A DNA stretch of 32,880 nucleotides from Bacteroidaceae bacterium (GCA_024401165.1 JAKSLN010000018.1:1-32880), one strand, 5' to 3'. Counted from the stretch's first letter, positions 7,049 to 16,286 are shown. Made by a program: numbers and translations. Notes: generated from the letters alone by a model not told the origin.

Positions 7049-8350
7049 ATGGGTTATTTATTTACTTCAGAGTCTGTCAGCGAAGGACATCCCGACAAAG
7101 TAGCTGACCAGATTAGTGATGCTGTGCTGGACAAACTGCTGGCTTACGACAAACAGTCGAAGGTGGCTTGTGAGACGTTGGTGACAACCGGTCAGGTGGT
7201 TCTTGCCGGTGAGATCAAAACCGACGCCTACATTGACTTGCAGCAAGTTGCGCGCGAGGTAATCGAACGTATCGGCTACACCAAGGCCGAGTATATGTTT
7301 GATGCCAACAGTTGTGGTGTCTTGAGTGCCATCCACGAACAAAGCGGCGACATCAACCGTGGTGTTGAGAGAGAGAATCCAGAAGAGCAAGGCGCAGGCG
7401 ACCAGGGTATGATGTTCGGCTATGCCACCAACGAGACGGAGAACTATATGCCTCTGTCACTTGACCTCTCTCACCGACTGGTGAGTGTGCTGGCTGACAT
7501 TCGCAAGGAAGGCAAGGAGATGACGTACCTGCGTCCCGACTCTAAGAGTCAGGTCACCATCGAGTATGACGACAATGACATTCCTGTTCGCATTGATACC
7601 ATCGTAGTGTCGACGCAGCATGATGAGTTTGTGCTGCCTGCCGACGATTCGAAGGAGGCGCAGGACATTGCCGACAAGCAGATGCAGGAGCGCATCGCCA
7701 AGGACATAAAGGAAATCCTTGTCCCTCGCGTTGTTGCAGGCATTCAGGACGAGAAGACCAAAGCGCTTTTCAATAATGAAGACATCATCTATCATGTCAA
7801 TCCAACAGGTAAGTTCGTCATCGGAGGCCCTCATGGAGACACGGGTCTGACTGGACGCAAGATTATCGTTGACACGTATGGTGGCAAGGGCGCTCACGGC
7901 GGTGGTGCATTCAGTGGAAAGGATCCCTCAAAGGTTGACCGTTCTGCTGCCTATGCTGCCCGTCACATTGCCAAGAACATGGTAGCCGCCGGCGTTGCCG
8001 ACGAGATGCTGGTTCAGCTGAGCTATGCCATTGGTGTGGCAGAACCTGTCAGTGTTTATGTCAATACGTACGGCCGCAGCAAGGTCAACATGACGGATGG
8101 CGAGATTGCCAAAATCATCCCCACCATCTTCAAACTCACTCCACGTGCCATCGAAGAGCGTCTGAAGTTGCGCAATCCTATTTATCTTGAGACGGCGGCA
8201 TACGGCCACATGGGTCGTCAGCCACGTACCGTCACCAAGAAGTACCATAGCAAGTACAATAAGGTGAACGACATCGAGATAGAGGTTGAACTCTTCACTT
8301 GGGAGAAGTTGGATTACGTAGAGAAGATAAAGGACGTATTCTTTAAGTAA
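7049..8350 (+). CDS. metK: S-adenosylmethionine synthetase MetK
   Basis: A 433-residue enzyme that makes SAM from methionine and ATP. Signatures: [18 protein letters not shown] near residue 11-28 (H14, D16), [15 protein letters not shown], and the glycine-rich [20 protein letters not shown]. It is somewhat longer than the E. coli enzyme (384), as is usual in Bacteroidetes. The long leader with a SAM-II-like fold suggests feedback by its own product, which is an inference. The LOG-family gene begins 3 bp after the stop, so the two are almost certainly co-transcribed. Confidence 0.97.
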   Translation: MGYLFTSESVSEGHPDKVADQISDAVLDKLLAYDKQSKVACETLVTTGQVVLAGEIKTDAYIDLQQVAREVIERIGYTKAEYMFDANSCGVLSAIHEQSGDINRGVERENPEEQGAGDQGMMFGYATNETENYMPLSLDLSHRLVSVLADIRKEGKEMTYLRPDSKSQVTIEYDDNDIPVRIDTIVVSTQHDEFVLPADDSKEAQDIADKQMQERIAKDIKEILVPRVVAGIQDEKTKALFNNEDIIYHVNPTGKFVIGGPHGDTGLTGRKIIVDTYGGKGAHGGGAFSGKDPSKVDRSAAYAARHIAKNMVAAGVADEMLVQLSYAIGVAEPVSVYVNTYGRSKVNMTDGEIAKIIPTIFKLTPRAIEERLKLRNPIYLETAAYGHMGRQPRTVTKKYHSKYNKVNDIEIEVELFTWEKLDYVEKIKDVFFK

Positions 8351-8353
8351 AAG

Positions 8354-8932
8354 ATGAAGAGTATTGCCGTTTATGCCGCATCAAGCACCCAGATTGACGA
8401 AGTCTTCTTCGAGGCTGCTCGTCAACTGGGCAAAGGCTTGGCTGAGCACGGCCTTCGTCTGATAAACGGGGCAGGTAACATGGGCCTCATGCAGGCGTCG
8501 GCTGATGCGTGCCTGGCGGCTGGGGGAGAGGTGACCGGTGTCATCCCGACCTTCATGATTGAGCAGAACTGGCATCATCAAGGGCTCACCAAATTGGTGG
8601 AGACGCCCGACATGCACACGCGCAAGCAGACGATGGCCAGCCTCTCTGATGGTTGTGTGGCCCTGCCTGGAGGATGTGGCACCCTGGAAGAACTGTTGGA
8701 GGTCATCACCTGGAAGCAGTTGGGGCTCTACCTCAATCCCATCGTCATCCTTAACGTCAATGGCTACTACGACCCACTTATAGAGATGCTGAATCGGGCG
8801 GCTGAATGCAACTTCATGCGCAAGGCACACCTCGACATCTGGAAGGTGGCGACGTCAGCGAGTGAGGCCATAGATATCCTATTGTCAACGCCAAAGTGGG
8901 ACAGCAGCATCAGACGCTTTGCTGCCATTTGA
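8354..8932 (+). CDS. LOG family protein (nucleotide 5'-monophosphate nucleosidase, TIGR00730)
   Basis: A 192-residue Rossmann-fold protein of the LOG (Lonely Guy) family. Members cleave the base from nucleoside monophosphates, in plants activating cytokinins. It carries the family marks MHTRKQTM (residues 87-94, with R90 and K91) and PGGCGTLEE (105-113), where the third position of PGGxGT is cysteine. A GAGNMGLM nucleotide-binding loop lies near residue 39. The bacterial substrate is uncertain, and AMP or related nucleotides are plausible. It starts 3 bp after metK. Confidence 0.9.
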   Translation: MKSIAVYAASSTQIDEVFFEAARQLGKGLAEHGLRLINGAGNMGLMQASADACLAAGGEVTGVIPTFMIEQNWHHQGLTKLVETPDMHTRKQTMASLSDGCVALPGGCGTLEELLEVITWKQLGLYLNPIVILNVNGYYDPLIEMLNRAAECNFMRKAHLDIWKVATSASEAIDILLSTPKWDSSIRRFAAI

Positions 8933-8977
8933 AACTTTCCTATTTCTGTTTAGAACACCTTATTAGATATAGGTTGT

Positions 8978-9934
8978 ATGATTCAGGTAGACACATTGGA
9001 ATCCATAAAGGATACGGCACAGGCAACGGTCGTTCATGTTGCCGACAGCCTGCATGGCACAGCTGAGGCGTTGTCTCATGCGCGTGCCGTTGTCAGTGTG
9101 TTGCCCGACACTGCAGATGTGACAGCTGTTGATACGTTGGAAGCAGGTTGTGACTCGCTCCTCAATTTAAGTGCCTGGCCCGTCACTATGTGGGGAGACA
9201 CGCTCGTTGCCCCCCAGTCCCTGAGCGACCTTATGCAACTGCATGGGCAGGCGTTGCCTTTCAGTATCATGAGTGACGATCTATGCCAGGGTGTTATCAT
9301 GTCCTGTTTTGTCGTTGTTGTCCTGGTTCTTACTCTTTGTTCCAAGTACTTCAAGGAGCAGATGAAGGACTTCTTCTTGCCGACAAACAACCAGGAGGCG
9401 CTGACAGCGGTCAAGAAACCCAGTGCAACCTACACCCCGTGGATCATGTCCGCCATCCTGTGTACCTGCGACGGTCTCCTTCTTTTTGCGGTAGCTAATC
9501 AGCACTACTATGTTCAGGCAGGGTACATTCCTTCGGGTGTGCTTCTGGGTCTTTGCGTCGGGTGTTTCTTTGTCTACAATCTGTTGCGATGGATTCTTTA
9601 CAGTTTTGTGAACTGGATCTTTTTTGCGAAGGTAGAAAAACGTTCTTGGAACAGTGGTTTTTCATTTCTTTTGACATTGGAGGGATTGCTGGGCTTCCTC
9701 GTTGTCATTATGGCTGTTAATATGGGTTGGAATGACAAAACGATAGCAATTGCCCTAGTTTTGGTCTACGTATTGATGCGAATTCTGTTACTTTACCATT
9801 CATTTCGTATCTTTTTTCCAAAATTATATGGTTTATTACATTTATTTGCGTACCTTTGCACGCTCGAATTGATACCTCTCTTAGTACTTTGGAAGTTTGT
9901 AGAGACAATCAGTTGTGAATTGTTAGTAAAATAA
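8978..9934 (+). CDS. DUF4271 membrane protein
   Basis: A 318-residue protein. The first 95 residues or so are soluble and acidic with no signal peptide. The rest has about six hydrophobic segments (about 106-122, 155-172, 183-205, 225-243, 252-275 and 285-305). This fits DUF4271, a Bacteroidetes family usually found directly upstream of hemD, as here. Function unknown; co-occurrence with hemD hints at a link to haem or envelope biology, but this is only context. The last 90 bp of the gene hold a perfect TAnnTTTG box (9851-9858) that may start an internal hemD transcript. Confidence 0.85.
   Translation: MIQVDTLESIKDTAQATVVHVADSLHGTAEALSHARAVVSVLPDTADVTAVDTLEAGCDSLLNLSAWPVTMWGDTLVAPQSLSDLMQLHGQALPFSIMSDDLCQGVIMSCFVVVVLVLTLCSKYFKEQMKDFFLPTNNQEALTAVKKPSATYTPWIMSAILCTCDGLLLFAVANQHYYVQAGYIPSGVLLGLCVGCFFVYNLLRWILYSFVNWIFFAKVEKRSWNSGFSFLLTLEGLLGFLVVIMAVNMGWNDKTIAIALVLVYVLMRILLLYHSFRIFFPKLYGLLHLFAYLCTLELIPLLVLWKFVETISCELLVK
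9851..9858 (+). promoter_or_regulatory. Possible internal promoter for hemD inside the DUF4271 gene
   Basis: TACCTTTG followed by CA matches the -7 box in the form seen at other promoters in this window. It lies about 97 bp before the hemD ATG, within codons for AYLCTL. No good TTG -33 element is visible at 19-21 bases. Confidence 0.35.
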
Positions 9935-9954
9935 TAGGACATTAGTTTTAAGGT

Positions 9955-10698
9955 ATGATTAAGAAGATTTTGGTCTCACAGCCCCAGCCCACCTCACCGA
10001 AGTCCCCTTACTTTGACATTGCTGCCCGTTACAATGTTGAAGTCGTCTTCCACCCCTTTATCAAGGTAGAAGGTCTGTCAGCAAAAGAGTTTCGTCAGCA
10101 GCACATCAATATCTCAGACTACACGGCTATTGTCTTTACCAGCCGTCATGCGGTAGATCACTTCTTTAATCTTTGCAAGGAACTTCGCGTTTCCATTCCA
10201 GAGGATTTGAAGTACTTCTGCATCACCGAAACGGTTGCCCTCTATATTCAGAAGTACGTGCAGTACCGTAAGCGTAAGGTTTTCTTTGGCGCCACTGGCA
10301 AGATCAACGATGTCCTGCCAGCCATGGTAAAGCACAAGACGGAAAAGTATCTCATTCCTCTGAGTGACGTGCACAACGACGAGATCTGCAAGATGATGGA
10401 GTCTAAGTCCTTGAACCATACCGAATGCGTCATGTACCGTACGGTAAGCAATGACTTTGCCAAGGATGAGGCTTTCGACTACGACATGCTGGTGTTCTTC
10501 AGTCCCAGCGGAATAACCTCATTGCAGAAAAACTTCCCTGATTTCGAACAGAAGGAAATGGCCATTGCAACCCTCGGTCCCACCACGGCCAAGGCTGCCC
10601 GAGAGGCCAACCTGCGCGTTGACGTTGAGGCACCCTCTCCCCAGTTCCCCAGCATTACCGCAGCCATAGAGGATTATATCAAGAAAGTCAACGGATAG
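9955..10698 (+). CDS. hemD: Uroporphyrinogen-III synthase family protein HemD
   Basis: A 247-residue protein of the uroporphyrinogen-III synthase fold, which cyclises hydroxymethylbilane with inversion of ring D in haem and sirohaem synthesis. The family is poorly conserved. The recognisable parts are YTAIVFTSRHAVDHFF near residue 55, FCITETVALYI, the VFFSPSGITSLQKNF segment near residue 180, and ATLGPTTAKAAREANL near 205. Length is normal. It sits between DUF4271 and rnpA-yidD, a common Bacteroidetes order. Confidence 0.88.
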   Translation: MIKKILVSQPQPTSPKSPYFDIAARYNVEVVFHPFIKVEGLSAKEFRQQHINISDYTAIVFTSRHAVDHFFNLCKELRVSIPEDLKYFCITETVALYIQKYVQYRKRKVFFGATGKINDVLPAMVKHKTEKYLIPLSDVHNDEICKMMESKSLNHTECVMYRTVSNDFAKDEAFDYDMLVFFSPSGITSLQKNFPDFEQKEMAIATLGPTTAKAAREANLRVDVEAPSPQFPSITAAIEDYIKKVNG

Positions 10699-10710
10699 CT
10701 TACGTCATAG

Positions 10711-10794
10711 ATTCATGATCTGCCTCATGGGCGAGCGTCTAGCGAACGCCGACACATAGGCGCGTTCTTCCTGGCATTAACGGAAATCATGAAT
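10711..10794 (+). other. Inverted repeat and structured leader before rnpA
   Basis: ATTCATGAT (10711-10719) and ATCATGAAT (10786-10794) are perfect 9-bp inverted copies with 66 bases between. Inside, GGCG and CGCC flank a GC-rich segment (about 10729-10750). The RNA could fold into a long stem-loop ahead of rnpA. Function unknown. Confidence 0.3.
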
Positions 10795-10823
10795 TGGACC
10801 AAGCGCTGCTCCAGTTATGCATT

Positions 10824-11225
10824 ATGAATTACGAATTGAGGAAATCTGAGCGGCTGTGCAGCAAAAAGCTTATAGAAGCCCTATTCGAAGGTGGACACAA
10901 GTCTATGTCTGCCTATCCGATTAGGGCTGTCTTTATGCTTGTTGACGAACCTCAAGGTTCGAAGGGAAGTACGTCTGTTTCGCCCGCAGCGCAAGTTTTG
11001 CTGTCGGTGTCAAAACGCCGTTTTAAGCATGCCGTTGATCGTAATCGAGTAAAGCGCCAATTGCGTGAAGCCTATCGTCTTAACAAGCATCTCCTCCTTG
11101 AAAAAGTCCCAGAGGGGCAGCAAATGATTCTCTCGTTCATCTGGCTTAGTGACGAGTTGTTTGACACAAGTGTCGTTCAATCAAAGATGCAGAAGCTTCT
11201 TCTTCGCATCACTGAAGAGATGTAA
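10824..11225 (+). CDS. rnpA: Ribonuclease P protein component RnpA
   Basis: A 133-residue basic protein subunit of RNase P, which matures tRNA 5' ends with the RNA subunit (not in this window). It has [18 protein letters not shown] at the N-terminus and the signature [20 protein letters not shown] (arginine-rich RNR motif). The frame is open from a TTG at 10794, but the ATG at 10824 gives the usual short N-terminus and is chosen. A segment [15 protein letters not shown] (about residues 42-56) before the [10 protein letters not shown] strand is encoded by a small palindrome (GAACCT/AGGTTC) and looks like a family-variable loop. yidD starts 3 bp after its stop, the usual rnpA-yidD pair. Confidence 0.93.
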   Translation: MNYELRKSERLCSKKLIEALFEGGHKSMSAYPIRAVFMLVDEPQGSKGSTSVSPAAQVLLSVSKRRFKHAVDRNRVKRQLREAYRLNKHLLLEKVPEGQQMILSFIWLSDELFDTSVVQSKMQKLLLRITEEM

Positions 11226-11227
11226 CC

Positions 11228-11491
11228 ATGAAGAAAGTGTTTGATTGGATTTGTATCCCCTTTACGCTTTTGGGGAAGGCGGCAAGTTGGTTGCTCATTC
11301 TCCCCATCCGCTTTTACCAGCACTGCATCTCGCCGCTCACTCCTCCGTCATGCCGTTTTACTCCAACTTGTAGTCAGTATGCTGTCGAGGCGTTGCGCAA
11401 GCATGGTCCCATCAAAGGTCTCCTTCTGACCATTTGGCGTATCTTGCGATGCAATCCATGGGGTGGGAGCGGCTACGATCCCGTCCCTTAA
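11228..11491 (+). CDS. yidD: Membrane protein insertion efficiency factor YidD
   Basis: An 87-residue small membrane-associated protein that aids YidC-dependent insertion. It has the classic motifs [35 protein letters not shown] and [14 protein letters not shown]. It follows rnpA by 2 bp. No terminator is visible before the convergent DUF4294 gene, 54 bp further on. Confidence 0.95.
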   Translation: MKKVFDWICIPFTLLGKAASWLLILPIRFYQHCISPLTPPSCRFTPTCSQYAVEALRKHGPIKGLLLTIWRILRCNPWGGSGYDPVP

Positions 11492-11545
11492 TCGTTAGGA
11501 AACTTCTTATTTACTTCTTATCCACTACCTCCTCGATTCCGGTGG

Positions 11546-12205
11546 TTAAAGTTGGCCTGTTTCTATTTGTTGAACAATACGTTCAACCATCTTGTCATCA
11601 TCGTCGGGACGATAATCCTTCTTCAGGCTGGCTCCAAACGTCCATGCAAATACCTGATAGAAGGCAGCTCTTGTCGGGCCCAGGAATGCCTGGACAATTT
11701 CGTACGAAGACTGGTGGCACTCGCGGTCAACCAGTTTAATCAGCAGCTTGCCTTGCGAGAAGGTGAGTTTCTTCATCTCTGGCGTGAACTGTGCCTTGAT
11801 ATCACGTTCTACGGCCTTGATGTGTGCATCTTTACTCTTCTCGTCGGGCAACATCTCCAGCATTTCGTATGTCTCTGAAATAATGCGTTTCACCTTTTGA
11901 GCCAGTGGCAGGGTCTTTTTGACGTTGGCAATCATGCGGTTCCACTTTGCACGCTGTTTCTCGCTCTTAAAGACCATGGGTGGATATACGGGTAGTTCGG
12001 GCATCAGGTACACCCACATTTCCTCGCCCAGATAAATCTCGGGTTCCTTGTAGCGATAGAACTGGAGACTGATCATACTGCCCGACTCTATCTTGTCACG
12101 GCTGACGCGCATCTCCATCATCTTGTTGAGATCGACATCCTCGCCTTGCGCCTGAACCTGGGCGCAAAAAGCAAGAACTATGAATATGAAATATAGACGC
12201 TGCAA
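11546..12205 (-). CDS. DUF4294 secreted protein
   Basis: A 219-residue protein with a signal peptide (about residues 1-19, hydrophobic run ending in VQAQ) and a mixed alpha/beta body rich in lysine. It matches DUF4294, a Bacteroidetes family of unknown function. It ends with an acidic YRPDDDDKMVERIVQQIE segment. It starts 30 bp after the TrkH stop and is likely the last gene of the radical SAM-trkH-DUF4294 unit. I see no catalytic motif. Confidence 0.8.
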   Translation of the reverse strand: MQRLYFIFIVLAFCAQVQAQGEDVDLNKMMEMRVSRDKIESGSMISLQFYRYKEPEIYLGEEMWVYLMPELPVYPPMVFKSEKQRAKWNRMIANVKKTLPLAQKVKRIISETYEMLEMLPDEKSKDAHIKAVERDIKAQFTPEMKKLTFSQGKLLIKLVDRECHQSSYEIVQAFLGPTRAAFYQVFAWTFGASLKKDYRPDDDDKMVERIVQQIETGQL

Positions 12206-12235
12206 GGCAAGTGTGATTATGAGGGTTGGTTTAAC

Positions 12236-13723
12236 TTAGTGACTTCTTTCACGCCAGAACGAAGGCATGAACAGGAATAGAACGGTGTATATCTCGAGAC
12301 GACCCACGAGCATGTAGAAACTCATCAGCCACTTAGATATGGCATTGACATGCATGAAGTTGGAGGTTGGGCCAACAGATCCCGTGCCTGGCCCTACATT
12401 GCTCAGCATGCTGACGCAGCTGCCGATGCTCGTGTCTACGTCCAAACCGAAGATGCTGAATACCACCATTCCCAGGACAACAAGCAAAAGATAGATGAAG
12501 ATGAAGGCCAAGGCACGGCGCACTCGGTCATCTGACACAACCTGCCCTGAGATGCGAATGCTTCGTACGGCACGAGGATGCAGCTGCAGGACAAATTCTT
12601 TGATCACACTCTTGGCGCAAACCAAAATGCGGATAATCTTTATACCCCCTGCTGTACTGCCTGCACAGGCCCCAATGCCCATGATGACCACGGTTGGCAT
12701 CCAGAATGAGTCGCCCCAAGCGACATAATCGCAGTATTCACCGGCGAAACCGGTGCTGGAGATGGTTGTTGCCACGTGGAAAAGCGCTGCGCGGAATGTG
12801 TCTTCGCCCGGCGGGGGGAGTGTACCTTCGGCAGAGATGGGTGTTGGGGCAAAGTAGAAAAGGAGGACAAAGCAACCTACAGAAGCGGCTACGATGAGAA
12901 GAAACGTGCGCAACTCCTCGTTGTTCAGCAACACTTTGTGGCGACGAATACTCATGTAGTAATAGAGCGAAAAGTTGACGCTGGCAATCAACATGAAGAA
13001 GACGGCCACATATTCCAGATAATTGCTGCCAAAGAAGGCCATACTGCTGTCGTGGGTGCTGAATCCACCCGTCGCAATGGTGGTGAAGGAATGGCAGAGT
13101 GCATCAAAGAATCCCATTGGTCCTAACAGGTAAGCAACGGTACAGGCCATCGTCAAAATGAGATAGATGACGAGGAGGCGGCGTGCTGTGCTGCCAATCT
13201 TGGGGCGAAGTCGGTCCAAACCAATGCCGGTCACTTCGGCAGAAAAAACGTTGCTGTTCTTAAGGTCGTGAACAGGAATCAAGGCAAAGGAGAACACAAC
13301 GATACCCAGACCGCCCATCCATTGTGTCAGCGAACGCCAGAGCAGGATGCCATGGGGCATGTCATCCAGTCCGCTCAGTACCGTGGCGCCAGTTGTCGTG
13401 AATCCGCTCATCGCCTCAAAGAAGGCGCTTGCCACATCGAGATTAAGATAGAGGATGTAGGGGAGCATGCCAATGGCAGAGAAGACAACCCACGACAGTG
13501 CAACGATTAGAAAACTGTCGGCGTGGGTCATGTGTTTTCTTTCCTCTTTTGCTACTGCCAGTCGGGCCATACCTCCTGTCAGGAAGCATGCTGCAGCAGT
13601 GATGGCCAGACTTTGCCAGTCGTCCTCGCCTTGGGTGAAATGGTAATAGAGCGATACAGCCAAGGCCATGAGGACAAAGACGCCCTCCACCATCAGTAAT
13701 ATGCCAAATATGCTCTTCTTCAT
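12236..13723 (-). CDS. trkH: TrkH-family potassium uptake channel subunit
   Basis: A 495-residue polytopic membrane protein of the Trk/Ktr/HKT superfamily, which moves potassium across the inner membrane. Four selectivity-filter-like repeats can be seen, including SGFTTTGATV, TIATGGFSTHD, TTISSTGFAGEY and SNVGPGTGSVGP. Length is normal. The regulatory partner TrkA, often adjacent, is not in this window. Instead a radical SAM gene lies upstream (33 bp) and a DUF4294 gene downstream (30 bp). Confidence 0.95.
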   Translation of the reverse strand: MKKSIFGILLMVEGVFVLMALAVSLYYHFTQGEDDWQSLAITAAACFLTGGMARLAVAKEERKHMTHADSFLIVALSWVVFSAIGMLPYILYLNLDVASAFFEAMSGFTTTGATVLSGLDDMPHGILLWRSLTQWMGGLGIVVFSFALIPVHDLKNSNVFSAEVTGIGLDRLRPKIGSTARRLLVIYLILTMACTVAYLLGPMGFFDALCHSFTTIATGGFSTHDSSMAFFGSNYLEYVAVFFMLIASVNFSLYYYMSIRRHKVLLNNEELRTFLLIVAASVGCFVLLFYFAPTPISAEGTLPPPGEDTFRAALFHVATTISSTGFAGEYCDYVAWGDSFWMPTVVIMGIGACAGSTAGGIKIIRILVCAKSVIKEFVLQLHPRAVRSIRISGQVVSDDRVRRALAFIFIYLLLVVLGMVVFSIFGLDVDTSIGSCVSMLSNVGPGTGSVGPTSNFMHVNAISKWLMSFYMLVGRLEIYTVLFLFMPSFWRERSH

Positions 13724-13756
13724 TTCAAGTCCTTACCTATGAAACTTCCTTTTGAA

Positions 13757-14533
13757 TCAATAACTTACTGAACATTCGACGCCCAGTGCTCTCACGCGTT
13801 CGCCAATGGCATCCAGTTCTTCGCGACTTGCCTTCTCGAGTAGAGGTGAAGGTGTCTCGCGGTCAATCGTGTAGATCATTACTTTCTGGGGCCGAATCTT
13901 GCCGATTACTTCCAACCAGGGCGCTACATAGTTTTCTTCGCAGTTATTCACGTCTTGTCCCTCGTGGGTTCCCTTCATGAACATGGTTTGGATGATGATG
14001 CGGTCGTGTATCTCGGTCAACCAGCGTATCTGCTCCTCAACGTCGTACTTTCCGTTCGGACGGTCCACACGTTCGATGTAGTCCTTCGATACGGTGTCGA
14101 GCTTCATGATGGCGTTGTCGAAGTGGCGCAACGCTTCTCTAACCTCAGGTTTGTAGATGTGGGTTGCGTTGCTCAGTACGCTCAGTTTGGCCTCGGGGAA
14201 GTAGGTATCGCGCAACTGTGCCACATCCTTCACTATCTCTGCAAAATGAGGGTGCATCAAGGGCTCGCCGTTGCCGGCAAACGTCAGAACGTCGGGTTTT
14301 GGCCCCTTTTCCTTCATCTCGCACAGTTTGGACTCGAGGGCTTTTCTCACCTCCTCCCTGGTGGGAATGCTTTTGTGAGGACGATGGTCCTTGTTGTAAC
14401 CGCACTCACAATAGATGCAGTCAAAGGAACATACCTTTCCGTCCGAAGGCATAAGGTTGATGCCTAAGGATACGCCCAGCCGTCGGCTGTGCACAGGTCC
14501 GAAGATGGGAGATGGATAAATGACCGTACTCAT
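13757..14533 (-). CDS. Radical SAM protein, COG0731-like
   Basis: A 258-residue radical SAM enzyme with C35, C39 and C42 in the CSFDCIYCECG cluster motif. TFAGNGEPLMHP (the SAM-binding GGEP-like motif) lies near residue 96 and VLSNATHIYKPEV follows. The N-terminal SPIFGPVHSRRLGVSLG is typical of the COG0731 group of Fe-S oxidoreductases. The substrate is not known. The frame is open further upstream (to 14575), but the -7 promoter box at 14565-14572 lies inside that extension, so the ATG at 14533 is chosen. It heads the leftward unit with trkH and DUF4294. Confidence 0.87.
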   Translation of the reverse strand: MSTVIYPSPIFGPVHSRRLGVSLGINLMPSDGKVCSFDCIYCECGYNKDHRPHKSIPTREEVRKALESKLCEMKEKGPKPDVLTFAGNGEPLMHPHFAEIVKDVAQLRDTYFPEAKLSVLSNATHIYKPEVREALRHFDNAIMKLDTVSKDYIERVDRPNGKYDVEEQIRWLTEIHDRIIIQTMFMKGTHEGQDVNNCEENYVAPWLEVIGKIRPQKVMIYTIDRETPSPLLEKASREELDAIGERVRALGVECSVSY

Positions 14534-14564
14534 AATTGTGACATCGTGGGGTTCTAAAACGCTG

Positions 14565-14572
14565 CAAAGGTA
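14565..14572 (-). promoter_or_regulatory. Promoter of the radical SAM-trkH-DUF4294 unit
   Basis: The minus strand reads TACCTTTG about 31 bases before the ATG at 14533. The -33 element is not obvious. The box decides the start codon of the radical SAM gene. Confidence 0.65.
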
Positions 14573-14645
14573 CACAATTAATTTGGAACGGATTAGAAAT
14601 TAAGTTTTTTTATTAGGTGAATCTGTGCATTTTGACAAAACTTTC

Positions 14646-15773
14646 CTACAGAAGACGGTACATGCCACCTACCATCGTCTTTACCAGTCCCTTCATCTCC
14701 ATAGTGAAGAGTAGCGAGGATAACTGCCCGATAGGCATGTTTATATCTATCGAGAGCTGGTTGATGGCTTTCCCGTCGCATCCTTGCAGTCCGTTGGCCA
14801 CGCGGCGCTCTTCATCCGTCATCTCAACGAACAGTTCGCGTTGGATTCCTTTCTTTCGTGCTGTTTCCGACTTTTCCTGTGTTGGCCACCCCAGTATGTC
14901 TATCATGTCTTGTGCTGACGTTATCAGATGAGCTTTATCTTCGCGGATTAGGGCATTGCAACCTGCGGAATAGGTGTCTCCAACGCGTCCGGGAACGGCA
15001 AAGACGTCTCTGTTGTAATCTTCAGCCAGCGAGGCTGTTATAAGTGACCCTCCCTTGCTGGCACTCTCAACGACTACAGTCGCTTCGGCTATACCTGCCA
15101 CAATGCGGTTTCGGGCTACGAAGTTCATCTTCTCAGGTGACGTTCCGCTCATGTATTCAGTCAGAAGTCCACCCTTCTGGAGCATCTCCAAAGCAGTTGA
15201 ACGGTGTAGATGCGGATAGATTCGGTCTAGTCCGTGGGCCAACACTCCTACGGTTGGCAGGTCGTTTTGCAGAGCGGCACGATGGGCGTGTATGTCGATG
15301 CCGTAAGCCAGTCCGCTTACGACCAGACAGTCTGGTCGAAGTGCTGCCAGTTCGGCTGCGAAATTGCGACAAAAATCCTTTCCGTACTCTGTACACTGTC
15401 GCGTTCCCACCATATTGATGACATGTAGGCAGTTCAGGTTGGCCTGCCCCAGGTAATAGAGCACAAGTGGGGCGTCGGGGCACTCTCTCAGTCGTACTGG
15501 ATAGTCGGCATCGTTTATGCAGAGGCATTGTATCTGCTTTTCCTTGTCCCAGGCAAGTTCCTGCTCTACTCGTGGCAACAGTTCGTCCATGCGTGCCAGA
15601 TTCTCGAGCAGGGTATCTTGCGCATCCGGTAGGTACTGCTTCAGTTCGTGGCGGTTTTCGTACAAGGCAGTTGCGCTCCCCATAGCTTCGTAGACAAGGC
15701 GTTGGTTGAGAGTGTTCAGACGCGGAACATGCGTCAGAGCCATTGTGTAGAGTGTCTCTTTCTCCTTATTCAT
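14646..15773 (-). CDS. dprA: DNA-processing protein DprA (Smf)
   Basis: A 375-residue protein that loads RecA on incoming single-stranded DNA during transformation. The Rossmann-like core shows NMVGTRQCTEYGKDFC near residue 120, VSGLAYGIDIHAHRAAL, MNFVARNRIVAGIAEATVVV and GGSLITASLAEDYNRDVFAVPG. The N-terminus has a helix-hairpin-helix-like segment, and the C-terminus has a winged-helix DML1-like domain (about 318-375). dprA is widespread and alone does not prove competence. It is the last gene of the DUF2851-thioesterase-dprA unit, starting 27 bp after the thioesterase stop. Confidence 0.95.
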   Translation of the reverse strand: MNKEKETLYTMALTHVPRLNTLNQRLVYEAMGSATALYENRHELKQYLPDAQDTLLENLARMDELLPRVEQELAWDKEKQIQCLCINDADYPVRLRECPDAPLVLYYLGQANLNCLHVINMVGTRQCTEYGKDFCRNFAAELAALRPDCLVVSGLAYGIDIHAHRAALQNDLPTVGVLAHGLDRIYPHLHRSTALEMLQKGGLLTEYMSGTSPEKMNFVARNRIVAGIAEATVVVESASKGGSLITASLAEDYNRDVFAVPGRVGDTYSAGCNALIREDKAHLITSAQDMIDILGWPTQEKSETARKKGIQRELFVEMTDEERRVANGLQGCDGKAINQLSIDINMPIGQLSSLLFTMEMKGLVKTMVGGMYRLL

Positions 15774-15800
15774 AAGGTTGGGTGGTGGTCGTGTTTGGGA

Positions 15801-16214
15801 TTAGGGTTCGGGAAAAAGCATCTCGTCCAGTTCGGGACAAGAACGCATCAGTTGGCCGTTCAGGACGCAAACGGTATCGATCTTGGCGCGAACGCACAGT
15901 TGTTCGTCGGGCAGACGGTAGATATTCTGGTAAAATACATATTTCACACCGTCGCGCTCAAGGCGAAGGCGGCACACGAACTCATCACGGCTTTTGAGCG
16001 GCACTTTGTAATCGATGGTGATGCGGGCAACCACTGCATCGATTCCCTTGTCATGCATCTCCGAGAAGCTGATGCCTTTTGACAGCAGAAACTCATGCCT
16101 GCAATGTTCAGTATAGTGTTGATAGTTAGCGTTGTTTACGATTCCTTGCAAGTCACATTCGTAGTCTCGAACTTTCATCTTCAGTTCGTATTGATAGCGG
16201 AAATCCATTGCCAT
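15801..16214 (-). CDS. Acyl-CoA thioesterase, 4-hydroxybenzoyl-CoA thioesterase-like hotdog fold
   Basis: A 137-residue hotdog protein of the YbgC/4HBT type. The active-site stretch is YECDLQGIVNNANYQHYTEH with the catalytic aspartate at D21, then a long helix and the strands VARITIDYKVPLKSRDEFVC. It hydrolyses an acyl-CoA of unknown chain. A second in-frame ATG at 16208 is also possible. It lies between DUF2851 (72 bp upstream) and dprA. Confidence 0.9.
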   Translation of the reverse strand: MAMDFRYQYELKMKVRDYECDLQGIVNNANYQHYTEHCRHEFLLSKGISFSEMHDKGIDAVVARITIDYKVPLKSRDEFVCRLRLERDGVKYVFYQNIYRLPDEQLCVRAKIDTVCVLNGQLMRSCPELDEMLFPEP

Positions 16215-16286
16215 ATTTTCTTTCTTTTTTGCGTGTAATGACCTTATTTTCTTTACCTTAAATACCTCGTTCCCTCTTGTCTTCTT

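Noticed and set aside
10789..10827. 12-codon leader ORF overlapping the rnpA ATG
   Set aside because: Short ATG-to-TGA run in AT-rich sequence; the overlap is suggestive but there is no ribosome site and no other support.
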